Shown here: one piece after another, positions 7,863-16,979 of the stretch
How positions within the stretch are numbered: the stretch's first letter is position 1
Layout: the number at the start of each line of letters is the position of its first letter
Origin: Clostridium sp. MB40-C1
Lineage (GTDB): Bacteria; Bacillota; Clostridia; Clostridiales; Clostridiaceae
NCBI RefSeq assembly: GCF_030913655.1
Contig: NZ_CP133189.1
Coordinates: 2,728,001-2,792,000 of the forward strand
Reading direction: 5' to 3'
Length of the DNA: 64,000 nucleotides
Made by a program: the position numbers and the translations under genes
The notes under the pieces: generated by a model
What the model was told of the DNA's origin: nothing
The model's database searches: none
What the model saw: only the letters and a program-made list of their open reading frames with translations

Positions 7863-9227
7863 ATGTCTTTATTGCTAAAAAACATTTCACAAGCAGTTAC
7901 CTTTAACGACAAAGATGAAATACTTAATAAGATAGACATACTAATAAAGAACAATGAAATTGTTTCTATAGGAAAAAATATTTCTATAGATACCTCCGTT
8001 CAAATTATTGACTGTTCAAATTTCATAGCATTACCTGGATTTGTTAATACTCATCATCATCTTTATCAAACTCTTTTTAGAGGAATTGAAGAGGTGCAAG
8101 AAAAGCCCTTATTTCCTTGGCTAATAGGATTATATGAGTTTTGGAAACATATAACTCCTAATGCAGTATACTATGGAGCTTTAGTTGGATTTAGTGAATT
8201 ATTAAGAACTGGGTGTACAACTACTATGGATCATCATTATGTATTTCCAGAAAACAAACCTGCTACTCTTATAGATGAACAAATGAAAGCTGCATCAGAA
8301 ATAGGTATACGCTTCCATGCAACTCGTGGTTCTATGTCTCTTGGCAAAAGCGATGGTGGATTACCTCCCGATTGTGTAGTTCAAAAATCAGATATAATAT
8401 TAGAAGACTCTGAAAGATTAATCAATAAATATCACGACAAAAATAAATTTGCTATGCAAAGAATCGCTTTAGCTCCTTGTTCACCTTTTTCTGTAAATAA
8501 AGAACTTATGATACAATCAAGAGAATTAGCTAGGAAAAAAGGTGTTATGCTTCATACTCATTTAGCTGAGACTAAAGATGAAGAAAACTTCTGTATAGAA
8601 AAATATGGTAGACGACCTGTTGAGTTAATGGAAGACCTAGGATGGATTGGATCTGATGTATGGTTTGCTCATGTTATCCATTTAAACGATAGAGAAATGA
8701 AAGTCTTAAAAGGCTCAGGAGTTGCTCATTGCCCTTCTTCTAATATGAAACTAAATAGTGGCATCTGCCCTACTACAGAATTACTAAAAGCCGGAGTAAA
8801 AGTTAGTATTGCTGTAGATGGAAGCGCTTCCAATGATGGTTCTAATATGTGGGAAGAAGTTAGACGAGCCTACTTATTAAATCATTTAAAATACGGTACT
8901 AATGGATTAAATGCTTATGAAATTTTAAGGGTAGCAACAAGAGGTGGTGCTGAAGTACTTGGAAGAGATGATATAGGAATATTATCTGAAGGTAAAGCTG
9001 CTGATATTGTACTATTTGACCTTAATGATGTAGCCTATGCTGGCTGTCATGACCCTTTAGTTGGTTTAGTAACCTGTGGAAATACAAGTCTTGTTAAGAT
9101 GACTATTGTAAATGGTAAAATAGTTGTAAAAGACGGTATACTACTTTCTATGAACACTGATAATATAAGAACTGAAGCTCATAAAATTGCTACTGATATA
9201 GTTAGATACGAGAGAGGACATAGATAA
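7863..9227 (+). CDS. 8-oxoguanine deaminase-like amidohydrolase
   Basis: Zinc amidohydrolase of the COG0402 deaminase group, 454 residues. Metal and substrate ligands are in place: HHH at 64-66 (HxH), HTH at 231-233, H270/H273 and D319 in VDGSASNDGSN. The sequence TGCTTTMDHHYVFP is typical of the 8-oxoguanine deaminase / hydroxydechloroatrazine hydrolase branch. It would convert 8-oxoguanine to urate or act on a similar aminopurine, feeding the surrounding pathway. The ATG follows AGAGGTGAA. It is one of the few plus-strand genes of the purine region. Exact substrate is inferred, not shown. Confidence 0.82.
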   Translation: MSLLLKNISQAVTFNDKDEILNKIDILIKNNEIVSIGKNISIDTSVQIIDCSNFIALPGFVNTHHHLYQTLFRGIEEVQEKPLFPWLIGLYEFWKHITPNAVYYGALVGFSELLRTGCTTTMDHHYVFPENKPATLIDEQMKAASEIGIRFHATRGSMSLGKSDGGLPPDCVVQKSDIILEDSERLINKYHDKNKFAMQRIALAPCSPFSVNKELMIQSRELARKKGVMLHTHLAETKDEENFCIEKYGRRPVELMEDLGWIGSDVWFAHVIHLNDREMKVLKGSGVAHCPSSNMKLNSGICPTTELLKAGVKVSIAVDGSASNDGSNMWEEVRRAYLLNHLKYGTNGLNAYEILRVATRGGAEVLGRDDIGILSEGKAADIVLFDLNDVAYAGCHDPLVGLVTCGNTSLVKMTIVNGKIVVKDGILLSMNTDNIRTEAHKIATDIVRYERGHR

Positions 9228-9308
9228 TTTTAGGTTGTCCATTAATTTATTTTGTTTTACTAAACTATAACATTAATATTAACATGAATTAATTACAATA
9301 TAAGAATA

Positions 9309-9350
9309 AATAGCTTAAAATTTATATATATACATAAATCTTAGGCTATT
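9309..9350 (+). terminator. Hairpin after deaminase gene
   Basis: AATAGCtTAA paired with TTAgGCTATT around an AT-rich loop, 80 bases past the stop. Plausible but weak terminator. Confidence 0.45.
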
Positions 9351-9352
9351 TA

Positions 9353-9381
9353 TTGTACTCATAAAAAAATTATGTTATAAT
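9353..9381 (+). promoter_or_regulatory. Sigma-A promoter of fluoride-exporter transcript
   Basis: TTGTAC at 9353-9358, 17 bases, TATAAT at 9376-9381, 18 bases before the riboswitch. Confidence 0.7.
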
Positions 9382-9399
9382 TTCATCATTGAATGAAAA

Positions 9400-9475
9400 G
9401 GGCATGAAGTTGCCCGTGGATAAATCCTAAACCACTTAATTGGCTTATATTTAATTAAGTTAATAACTTCTACAA
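9400..9475 (+). ncRNA. Fluoride riboswitch (crcB RNA)
   Basis: GGGC (9400-9403), loop ATGAAGTT, GCCC (9412-9415), the AAACC segment, a long P3 stem (CTTAATT / AATTAAG), then TAATAACTTCTAC. The loop GAAGTT can pair with AACTTC, which is the fluoride riboswitch pseudoknot. A roughly 10-base extra segment lies between the first stem and AAACC. The 3' strand is shared with the following terminator, so fluoride binding would allow read-through into the ClC gene. Confidence 0.82.
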
Positions 9476-9520
9476 ATCAGTGTATATATTTTTTATATAT
9501 GTACTGATTTGTAGAAGTTT
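9464..9520 (+). terminator. Regulated terminator of the fluoride riboswitch
   Basis: AACTTCTACAAATCAG pairs with CTGATTTGTAGAAGTT, followed by TTTTG. The 5' arm overlaps the riboswitch pseudoknot strand, giving mutually exclusive folds. Confidence 0.85.
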
Positions 9521-9533
9521 TTTGTTTGTAAAA

Positions 9534-9640
9534 TGCTATGTTTTAGAAAATTGTTGATTTCGTATAAATTTAAAACATATCCTTAGATCCACTAAAGGAA
9601 GTTTTAAAAGTGTGTAAAAAACAACACTCTTTCAAAACAG
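9534..9640 (+). repeat. Deleted copy of MITE-like element
   Basis: GCTATGTTTTAGAAAATTG followed by ATTTCGTATAAATTTAAAACAT, then a 37-base hairpin block (GTTTTAAAAG...). Each end matches, in opposite orientation, the element at 29813-30054, but about 150 internal bases are missing. It lies between the riboswitch terminator and the ClC start, inside the leader. Confidence 0.65.
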
Positions 9641-9673
9641 GGTCTTATAAAAAACACCAGGAGGCATCATAAC

Positions 9674-10984
9674 ATGAAAAAAATATTAAATAACTACCTA
9701 AATAAGGACTTTAAACACTTTAATGCTATTGTATTCTTTACTAAATGGTTAATACTAGCTTCCTTAGTAGCTATACCATCAGGCATACTATCTGCCTTTT
9801 TTTTAGTATCTCTTAGTAAAGTAACTAACTTTAGAGAACTTCATCCCAGTATAATATTTTTACTTCCTTTAGGTGGAGCTTTAGTTAGCTTTATATACAT
9901 GATGTGGGGAAAAAACAGCGGTAAAGGTAATAATTTAATTATTGAACAAGTTGAGAGAGGCCTTGAAAAAGAGGAATCTGTACCTTCTAGGTTAGCATTT
10001 TTTACATTGTTCGGCACTATAATAACTCACCTATTGGGAGGTTCTGCTGGTAGAGAAGGTACCGCTATTCAAATGGGTGGAAGTGTAGCTGATACGATTG
10101 CTAGGTTGTTAAAAATCAATAAACAGGACAGGAGAATATTATTGCTTTGTGGTATAAGTAGTGGTTTTAGTTCCGTTTTTGGAACACCTCTTGCAGGAAC
10201 GATTTTTGCTATGGAAGTAATATCAATAGGTAAGCTTCATTCTTATGCATTTATTCCTTGTTTTATATCTGCTTTTGTATCAAATGAAGTATGCTTAGCA
10301 TTAGGTGCTACGCACTCCCATTATCAAATGATACAAATTCCGGAAATGTCCTTTATTATTTTGTTTAAAATAATAATAGCCTCTATATGTTTTGGACTGG
10401 GTAGTATTTTATTTAGTGAACTTACTTATTTCTTTAAAAAATTTTTTGGTAAGATTACTGAAAATCAGGCATATAAAAGTTTCATAGGCGGCATAATTAT
10501 CATAATTTTAGTTTTTGTATTAAATACTAGAGACTACCTTGGCTTAGGCCTTCCTATGATAGACAAAGCTTTAACGAAGCCTGTGTCACTATCAACTTTT
10601 TTTCTTAAAACTTTATTTACCTCTATAACTTTAGGTGCTGGATATCAAGGCGGAGAAGTCACCCCTTTATTTTTTATAGGTTCAACTTTAGGCAATGCTT
10701 TAGGACAAATTCTAAACATATCACCTTATTTTTTAGCTAGCTTAGGCTTTGTAGCATTATTTGCTGGTGCTACTAATACCCCTTTAGCTTGCTTTATTAT
10801 GGGATTAGAACTATTTCATGGTAAGGGAATATCATTTTTATTTATATCTTGCATGATAAGTTACCTATTCTCTGGTCATCATGGCATTTATGGCTCCCAA
10901 ACAATATGTGTTCCTAAATACTCATGGCTTCAACTACCTGAAAAATCAACTTTGCTATCTTTTAAAAATAAACAGAATTCTTGA
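9674..10984 (+). CDS. ClC-type fluoride/proton antiporter
   Basis: 436-residue ClC family channel/antiporter with about 10-12 membrane spans. The ion-path motifs are GSAGREGTAIQMG around residue 123, GGEVTPLFFIG, and GATNTPLACFIM; these differ from chloride-selective ClCs (GSGIP, GGIFAPSL) and fit the fluoride-exporting ClC-F group. The fluoride riboswitch in its leader supports export of fluoride from the cytoplasm. ATG follows CCAGGAGG. It is a stand-alone gene unrelated to its purine neighbours. Confidence 0.9.
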   Translation: MKKILNNYLNKDFKHFNAIVFFTKWLILASLVAIPSGILSAFFLVSLSKVTNFRELHPSIIFLLPLGGALVSFIYMMWGKNSGKGNNLIIEQVERGLEKEESVPSRLAFFTLFGTIITHLLGGSAGREGTAIQMGGSVADTIARLLKINKQDRRILLLCGISSGFSSVFGTPLAGTIFAMEVISIGKLHSYAFIPCFISAFVSNEVCLALGATHSHYQMIQIPEMSFIILFKIIIASICFGLGSILFSELTYFFKKFFGKITENQAYKSFIGGIIIIILVFVLNTRDYLGLGLPMIDKALTKPVSLSTFFLKTLFTSITLGAGYQGGEVTPLFFIGSTLGNALGQILNISPYFLASLGFVALFAGATNTPLACFIMGLELFHGKGISFLFISCMISYLFSGHHGIYGSQTICVPKYSWLQLPEKSTLLSFKNKQNS

Positions 10985-11149
10985 CTTTATCTGAAGTCAA
11001 AAATCCGTTATTTAATATCATAACACCACTTATCTCCACCCCATTGAAAAGCAGATAATCCCAATATTTAATTTGGTGTGAATTCCTTTCATAGAGCGTA
11101 TTAGAGTATTAGTGGCGAGGAATCTTATACAACTAAATTTATTCACTAA

Positions 11150-11186
11150 AGGGGCTGTCTCAAAATTTTATTTTGAAACAGCCCCT
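11150..11186. terminator. Bidirectional terminator between converging genes
   Basis: AGGGGCTGTCTCAAAAT, three bases, ATTTTGAAACAGCCCCT; strong hairpin between the rightward ClC gene and the leftward NhaC gene. It shares the GGCTGTCTCAAAAT stem with hairpins at 36707 and 56739. The rest of 10985-11280 has no gene; a short TTGACTT/AAGTCAA hairpin follows the ClC stop. Confidence 0.75.
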
Positions 11187-11280
11187 AATTCTTCTATTTA
11201 ATCAAAAGATTTTCTGATTATAAGAAGAAAATTTCTACTTCCTAAAACCTAGCATCTTTTACCTAGAACCTAATACTTCT

Positions 11281-12714
11281 CTAACCTACAAATCCGACTA
11301 TGACATATAAGACCGTTGCTATTCCTCCATTTAGAATTGCATAAGGCAATTGAGTTTTAACATGATCTATATGGTCTGATGCTGATGCCATTGATGCTAG
11401 TATTGTAGTATCAGAAATTGGTGAACAATGATCTCCCATTAATGCTCCTGATACAACAGCTCCTATACAAGCTAATATATTAGCGTCTATAGCTACTCCC
11501 ATTTGTACAGATATAGGCATCATTATTGCAAAAGTTCCCCAGCTTGTACCAGTAGCAAAAGCTATAAGTGCTGACATTATAAATACCATAGCAGGTCCAA
11601 ATGCTCCATTTATCTTTCCTGCAACTAAATTTGCCATATAAGTTCCTGTATGAAGATCTGATGATACAGTTCCTATCATAAATGCAAATACTAGAAGTAA
11701 AATAACAGATACCATAGCTCCCATACCACTGTAAACGTATCCTATAAACTCATTTAAGTTCATTATTCTTTGTGAAATATAAAGTATTCCTGAAAATACT
11801 ATAGAGGCTGAAACTGCCCAAAATACTGATGTTGAACCAGATCCATTATACATAACACCTTTACCTGTTATATATAGTCCTACAGGAATCATTAATATAA
11901 GCACTAAAAGAGGTAATATCATATTCCACATATTTGGTTTTACCCCTTCTTTTGTTGTAATCTCAGAAGCTTCCTTAGAAACAAGAGGAGTAGCACCATC
12001 TCTCATAAGCTTACCCTCATTTTGAGCTCTTAACTCAGCTTTTTTCATTGGACCCCAATCTTTTCCTGATAATATATATATAGGTACAGCTATAAGTGTA
12101 ATTATTGAATAAAAGTTAAATGGTATACTTTTAAAATAAATTTCAGTAGGATTACCAGATATAATTCCATTTGTAACTTGAAGTCCAACAAGTCCCATGA
12201 GAGTAGCACCCCAAGCATTAAATGGTACTATTCCGCACACAGGCGCACAAGTTGAATCACATAAAAATGCTAATTTTTCTCTAGAAACTTTATATTTATC
12301 TGTAACTGGTCTAGAAACTGTTCCTGATGTTAATATATTTATAGATGATTCTATAAATACTACAAGTCCTATAAAGTAGGTAAGAAGCATAGCACCTTTT
12401 CTATTTTTAATAAGCTTATTTTTTTCAGTTAAAAAATGAACAAATCCCTCTACTCCCCCAGAAACTTGAATAAGAGTAATAATTGCACCAACTAAAAACG
12501 AAAATATAATTGTTTTGGTATTTGATTGACTTTGAAATACATCTACTACACTTTGCATAGAACTATTAAGTGCTGGGAAAAATGCCCACCCACTTAAAAC
12601 TAGTTTTCCAATAAACACTCCTGCAAACAAGGATATAAGCACTTGTTTCGTTACAATTGCTAAAATTATAGCTATAATCGGTGGTAATAAACTACAAAAC
12701 CCATAATCTGCCAT
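11281..12714 (-). CDS. NhaC-family Na+/H+ antiporter
   Basis: 477-residue membrane protein with about 11-12 spans. NhaC family features include LLPPIIAIILAI at the N-terminus, TSGTVSRPVTDKY near residue 130, and the closing GDHCSPISDTTILASMAS block. Such proteins exchange sodium for protons, and some relatives swap organic acids or amino acids. The ATG follows AGGAGAAG. Its location between purine and lyase genes gives no clear role; sodium/pH homeostasis is the conservative reading. Confidence 0.85.
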   Translation of the reverse strand: MADYGFCSLLPPIIAIILAIVTKQVLISLFAGVFIGKLVLSGWAFFPALNSSMQSVVDVFQSQSNTKTIIFSFLVGAIITLIQVSGGVEGFVHFLTEKNKLIKNRKGAMLLTYFIGLVVFIESSINILTSGTVSRPVTDKYKVSREKLAFLCDSTCAPVCGIVPFNAWGATLMGLVGLQVTNGIISGNPTEIYFKSIPFNFYSIITLIAVPIYILSGKDWGPMKKAELRAQNEGKLMRDGATPLVSKEASEITTKEGVKPNMWNMILPLLVLILMIPVGLYITGKGVMYNGSGSTSVFWAVSASIVFSGILYISQRIMNLNEFIGYVYSGMGAMVSVILLLVFAFMIGTVSSDLHTGTYMANLVAGKINGAFGPAMVFIMSALIAFATGTSWGTFAIMMPISVQMGVAIDANILACIGAVVSGALMGDHCSPISDTTILASMASASDHIDHVKTQLPYAILNGGIATVLYVIVGFVG

Positions 12715-12900
12715 AAAACATCTTCTCCTTTAATTAACATTAAATTTTATCCTATGTCTATCTATCTAAAACTCCTAATTTATAAAGTGGATTTTAGGAG
12801 TAACTGCAACTTCATATAAGTATTACTCAAATTAAGCCTAACATATTTACCCAATTAAGCAAATTACGCAAAGTTGAAATTATAGTTCACTTGTTAAATC

Positions 12901-12926
12901 TCAGGTGAAGCTAAAACTCCACCTGA
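12901..12926 (-). terminator. Hairpin after patB-like gene
   Basis: TCAGGTG / CACCTGA 12 bases past the lyase stop. Good stem, weak T-tail on the minus strand. Confidence 0.5.
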
Positions 12927-12937
12927 AATTAAAAATT

Positions 12938-14110
12938 CTATTTACCTACAGCTTTTGATATTCTCTTTAATCCTTCTTCTACCATATATCTTGGACATGC
13001 TACATTCATTCTTTGGAAATTACCGCCTTCGTTACCAAACCATTGACCATGGTCAAAAGCCACTTTTCCTTTTTTAACCATGAGTTCTCCTAACTCTTCT
13101 TTTGAAAGCCCATATTCGCTAAAATCTAACCATAAAAGATAAGTTGCTTCTGGTTTTTTAATTTTTACCTTAGGAAGATTTTCCTTAATATACTCTATTA
13201 CATAGTCTATATTACTTTCAATATAAGCAAGTAACGCTTCAAGCCATTCTTCACCTTTCTCATAAGCAGCCATAGTTGCTACCAAACTAAAAGGATTATT
13301 TCTCTTTAAATCTATTCTTCCAAGCTCTGTTTCAAATATCTCTAAATATTCTTTATTTGGGAATAATATAAATGCTGAGTATAATCCTGCAATATTAAAT
13401 CCTTTAGTAGGCGCAAAACATGTTATTGTATTTTCTTCAAACTCTTTTCCTAAACTAGCAAAAGGTATATGTTTATTTGGTTTATATACAATATCTGAAT
13501 GTATTTCGTCTGATATTACTTTTACATTATGTTTAAAACATATATCTCCAAGTTTTCTAAGTTCACTCTCTTTCCAAACCCTTCCAACAGGATTATGTGG
13601 ACTACATAAAAGTAAAAATTTCACTTTTTCGTCTATTTTACTTTCTAAATCCTCATAGTCCATAGTGTAATCTCCATTTTCGCCTTTCTTTAGAGGATTT
13701 AATATAAGAGTCCTATTATTTTCCTCTACAACACTAAAGAACGGATAATATACTGGTGTTTGAATAATTATCTTATCACCTGGTTCTGTAAATTTTTCTA
13801 TTATCATACTTAGAGCTGGAACTACTCCAGGACTGTATGTAAGATGTTCTGTATTTAATTCAAATCCATGTCTTTTTTTAATCCATTTTTTAGCTACTTC
13901 ATAGTATTCTTTTGGTCTATTTACATATCCAAATATACCTTGGTTTAACTTTTCCTGCATAGCCTCAATTATTTCAGGAGCAGTTTTAAAATCCATATCA
14001 GCTATCCACATAGGCCAAAGATCATTACTTCCAAATTTAACATCCATTTCATTCCATTTCGCAGAATGATTATTTTTTCTATCTACGACTTCATCAAAAT
14101 TGTATTTCAT
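12938..14110 (-). CDS. PatB/MalY-type PLP-dependent cystathionine beta-lyase
   Basis: 390-residue fold-type I PLP enzyme. The Schiff-base lysine is K236 in APTKGFNIAGL, the PLP-pyridine aspartate D201 in SDEIHSD, and CSPHNPVGRVW holds the NPxG site. The PatB/MalY group cleaves C-S bonds in cystathionine or cysteine conjugates to pyruvate, ammonia and a thiol. It has a single-gene layout: hairpins lie on both sides (12901 and 14314), so it is probably transcribed alone. A role in purine use is not evident. Confidence 0.85.
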   Translation of the reverse strand: MKYNFDEVVDRKNNHSAKWNEMDVKFGSNDLWPMWIADMDFKTAPEIIEAMQEKLNQGIFGYVNRPKEYYEVAKKWIKKRHGFELNTEHLTYSPGVVPALSMIIEKFTEPGDKIIIQTPVYYPFFSVVEENNRTLILNPLKKGENGDYTMDYEDLESKIDEKVKFLLLCSPHNPVGRVWKESELRKLGDICFKHNVKVISDEIHSDIVYKPNKHIPFASLGKEFEENTITCFAPTKGFNIAGLYSAFILFPNKEYLEIFETELGRIDLKRNNPFSLVATMAAYEKGEEWLEALLAYIESNIDYVIEYIKENLPKVKIKKPEATYLLWLDFSEYGLSKEELGELMVKKGKVAFDHGQWFGNEGGNFQRMNVACPRYMVEEGLKRISKAVGK

Positions 14111-14313
14111 AAATAATTGCCTCCATTTTTGTAATTGTTCTATATGTATACCTATACAGCAATTACGATACCAATTCTTTTATAAAATCATTATTTTTCT
14201 AAACAGACTTTATAAAATGCCCTGCAAATTAAGTATTATCAGTGTCTTTACTAAAAAATTTTTTTTAAACCTTTACATTCATTATAAAAAACATTCTTAT
14301 AAAGCCAAAATTA

Positions 14314-14355
14314 AATGGGTTAAATAGTATATATTTATATACCATTTAACCCATT
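14314..14355. terminator. Strong hairpin between ygeW copy 2 and patB-like gene
   Basis: Twelve-base arms AATGGGTTAAAT / ATTTAACCCATT with further pairing inside (GTATATA/TATATAC). Lies 120 bases downstream of the ygeW copy 2 stop and probably ends the ygeX operon. The remaining 14111-14475 has no gene. Confidence 0.65.
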
Positions 14356-14475
14356 ATTGTTTATAAAATCTAAAATACTTCTCTTTTACTCCTCGTTATA
14401 GTGCTGTACATTCTACTATTCTCTATAGCTATAAGCTCCTATTTTATTTCTCATAAATCTACAATCTACTTGCTT

Positions 14476-15458
14476 TTATTTTCCGCCCATAGTAAGAGTC
14501 ATAACAGCTTTTGCTGTGTGAATTCTATTTTCTGCTTCGTCATAAATTACTGAATGTGGTCCATCTATTACTGAATCCTCTACTTCATTATTTCTGTCTG
14601 CTGGAAGTGCATGCATGTATATTGAAGTTGGATTTGTAAGTGACATCATTTTTTCTGTACATTTCCATCCTTTATATGATTCTAATAAGTCATCTACTAC
14701 TGCATCACTTTGGTTGTTAACCCAACTTCCCCAGTTCTTTGGTATTACTACATCTGCACCTTTATATGCTTCTTCCATATCATGAGTTATCTTGAATGTT
14801 CCACCATTTTCTAATGCATTCTTCTTAGCTTTTTCGATTACCCAATCTGGTAAATCATATCCTTCTGGGTATGCTAATGTTACATCCATTCCGAATCTTG
14901 GGAATAATAATGCTTGTGTTACTGGTACTGATATTGGTTTTTTATGTGTTGTTGCATATGCCCAAATTATTGATACTTTTTACGTTTTGTATCTCCGAAT
15001 TTTTCTTTTATTGTCATTAAGTCTGCTAATCCTTGCATTGGGTGATAAAGATCACATTGTAAGTTCATTACTGGTACTGAAGAGTTTTCTGCCATTTCTC
15101 TTATATATTTATTCCCTATTCCCCAGAAACAGTTTCTACATGCTATCGCATGTCCAAATCTTGAAAGTATTACTGCTGTATCCTTAGCAACTTCTCCGTG
15201 TGATACTTGCATTGTGCTTGTATCTAAGTAGTTTGCATGTCCTCCTAATTGTGCTATTCCTGCTTCCATTGAGTTTCTTGTTCTTGTTGATTGTTCAAAG
15301 AACATTAAGAACATTGTTTGATATTCTAAGTATGGTGTTTTTACTCCCATAGCCATTTTCTTTTTAAGATCAGATGATACCTCTAACATTGTTTCGATTT
15401 CTTCTTTTGTATAATCCTCTAATGTTATAAAATGTCTTCCTCTAAATACTGTTTGCAT
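14476..15458 (-). pseudogene. ygeW: YgeW carbamoyltransferase, copy 2, frameshifted
   Basis: Almost identical base for base to the intact copy at 1882-2865; only two substitutions were noticed in a by-eye comparison. It lacks one T in a run at 14977-14981 (five, against six at 2383-2388). This shifts the frame after KFGDTKRKK at about residue 160, giving a 163-residue truncated product and an unused 3' half. The high identity begins at the ribosome site and stops at the stop codon, while flanks differ. It lies 86 bases downstream of ygeY, the usual place for ygeW, so this may be the original locus. A homopolymer sequencing error cannot be excluded. Confidence 0.85.
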
Positions 15459-15544
15459 TGTTTTTTCCCCCTTGAAATTTATTATACTATTTATTAATTT
15501 AGTTGTATTTTAAATAAATTTTAATGTCCAATTACTGAGTTTTA

Positions 15545-16765
15545 TTATTTTCCTGAGTGCTCGCTTACATATAAGATTGGAACAAGTGCATACATTGCTG
15601 CACATTTTACAAGTTCACTCTTCCATGTTTTTTCATTAGGTGCATGTGCTTGATCTTCATGTCCTGGTCCAAAACCTATAACTGGTATTCCATATCTACC
15701 CATTATTGATACTCCGTTAGTTGAGAATGTCCATTTATCAACTAATGGTTCTTCATTAAATAATTTTTTATAACTATCAACTAAAGTATCACATACTTTG
15801 TGTTCCTCTGGTAAAACCCATGTTGGGAAGTAACATTCTGTAGGATATACTAGTCCTGTATAAGCTGGTCTTTCATAAGTATACATTTCGACATCTGCTT
15901 TAGCTTCTTTTACAGATGGAAGATTTCTTATTTGTTGAAGAGCATACTCCCAAGTTTCTCCATCAGTTAATCTTCTATCTATAGATATTGTGCATCCATC
16001 AGCAACAGCACATCTTGATGGAGATGAGAAAAATATTTCAGACACTGTTAAAGTACCTTTTCCTAGGAAATCATTATCCATTAAATTTTCATTTAAAGCT
16101 TTTAATTCATTTAGAATTGGAGCCATCTTAAATATTGCATTATCTCCTCTTTCTGGAGCAGAACCATGACAACTTACACCATGAGTTGTTACCTTGATTT
16201 CCATTCTTCCTCTTTGACCTCTATATATATTGCAAGAAGTTGGCTCAGTTGAAACAACAAATTCTGGTTTTAATTTGTCTTCATTAATAATATATTGCCA
16301 ACATAGTCCATCACAATCTTCTTCTTGAACTGATCCTACTACTACTAATGTATATTCATCTTCAAGTCCAAGATCTTTTATGATTTTTCCAGCATAAACC
16401 ATTGAAGCCATTCCACCTTCTTGGTCACTAGCTCCTCTTCCCAAGATAATTTCTTCATCTTCATATCCTTCATATGGATTATAGTTCCATAAGTTCGCAT
16501 CGCCAATACCAACTGTATCTATGTGGGCATCCATAGCAATTACATGTTTTCCATGTCCAATGTATCCTAAAACATTTCCCATAGGATCTATTTCAACTTT
16601 ATCAAAACCTACCTTTTCCATTTCTTCTTTTATTCTTAATACTACTTTTTCTTCGTCACAACTTTCACTTGGAATAGATATCATATCTCTTAAAAATTTA
16701 CTCATTTCTGGTTTGTACTTTTCTGCTAATTTTAAAATTTCTTGTACTTTATAATCCTTTGCCAT
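15545..16765 (-). CDS. ygeY: YgeY family M20 hydrolase
   Basis: 406-residue zinc amidohydrolase/peptidase of the M20 family, YgeY branch. Metal and catalytic residues: H81 and D83 in DAHIDTV, D114 in [11 protein letters not shown]148/E149 in VQEEDCDG, and a C-terminal HAPNEK. In the purine/urate cluster it is believed to hydrolyse an acyclic amide or ureido intermediate after ring opening. ATG follows CAGGAGG. Operon order on this strand is ygeX, NCS1 permease, ygeY, ygeW copy 2. Confidence 0.92.
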   Translation of the reverse strand: MAKDYKVQEILKLAEKYKPEMSKFLRDMISIPSESCDEEKVVLRIKEEMEKVGFDKVEIDPMGNVLGYIGHGKHVIAMDAHIDTVGIGDANLWNYNPYEGYEDEEIILGRGASDQEGGMASMVYAGKIIKDLGLEDEYTLVVVGSVQEEDCDGLCWQYIINEDKLKPEFVVSTEPTSCNIYRGQRGRMEIKVTTHGVSCHGSAPERGDNAIFKMAPILNELKALNENLMDNDFLGKGTLTVSEIFFSSPSRCAVADGCTISIDRRLTDGETWEYALQQIRNLPSVKEAKADVEMYTYERPAYTGLVYPTECYFPTWVLPEEHKVCDTLVDSYKKLFNEEPLVDKWTFSTNGVSIMGRYGIPVIGFGPGHEDQAHAPNEKTWKSELVKCAAMYALVPILYVSEHSGK

Positions 16766-16979
16766 TTTTAATTCCTCCTGAAATTTAATTATTTTAGTTT
16801 GATTATTTTAAAATTATGTAAAATTGCTATTATACAAACTTTTCTGTCTTTTAATGAAGTTATCATGTCCTTTTTCCTATAAATGCATTGCTTCTACTCC
16901 TCATAGTGAGCATTACATAACATATTAATATCACCAGTCGTTAGTATAATTTCATTTTTACAATTATATCTATACATAT

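Noticed and set aside
14977-14981. Programmed frameshift in ygeW copy 2
   Set aside because: The run is one base shorter than in the intact copy, and no in-frame slippery heptamer or downstream structure was evident; a simple deletion or sequencing error fits better.
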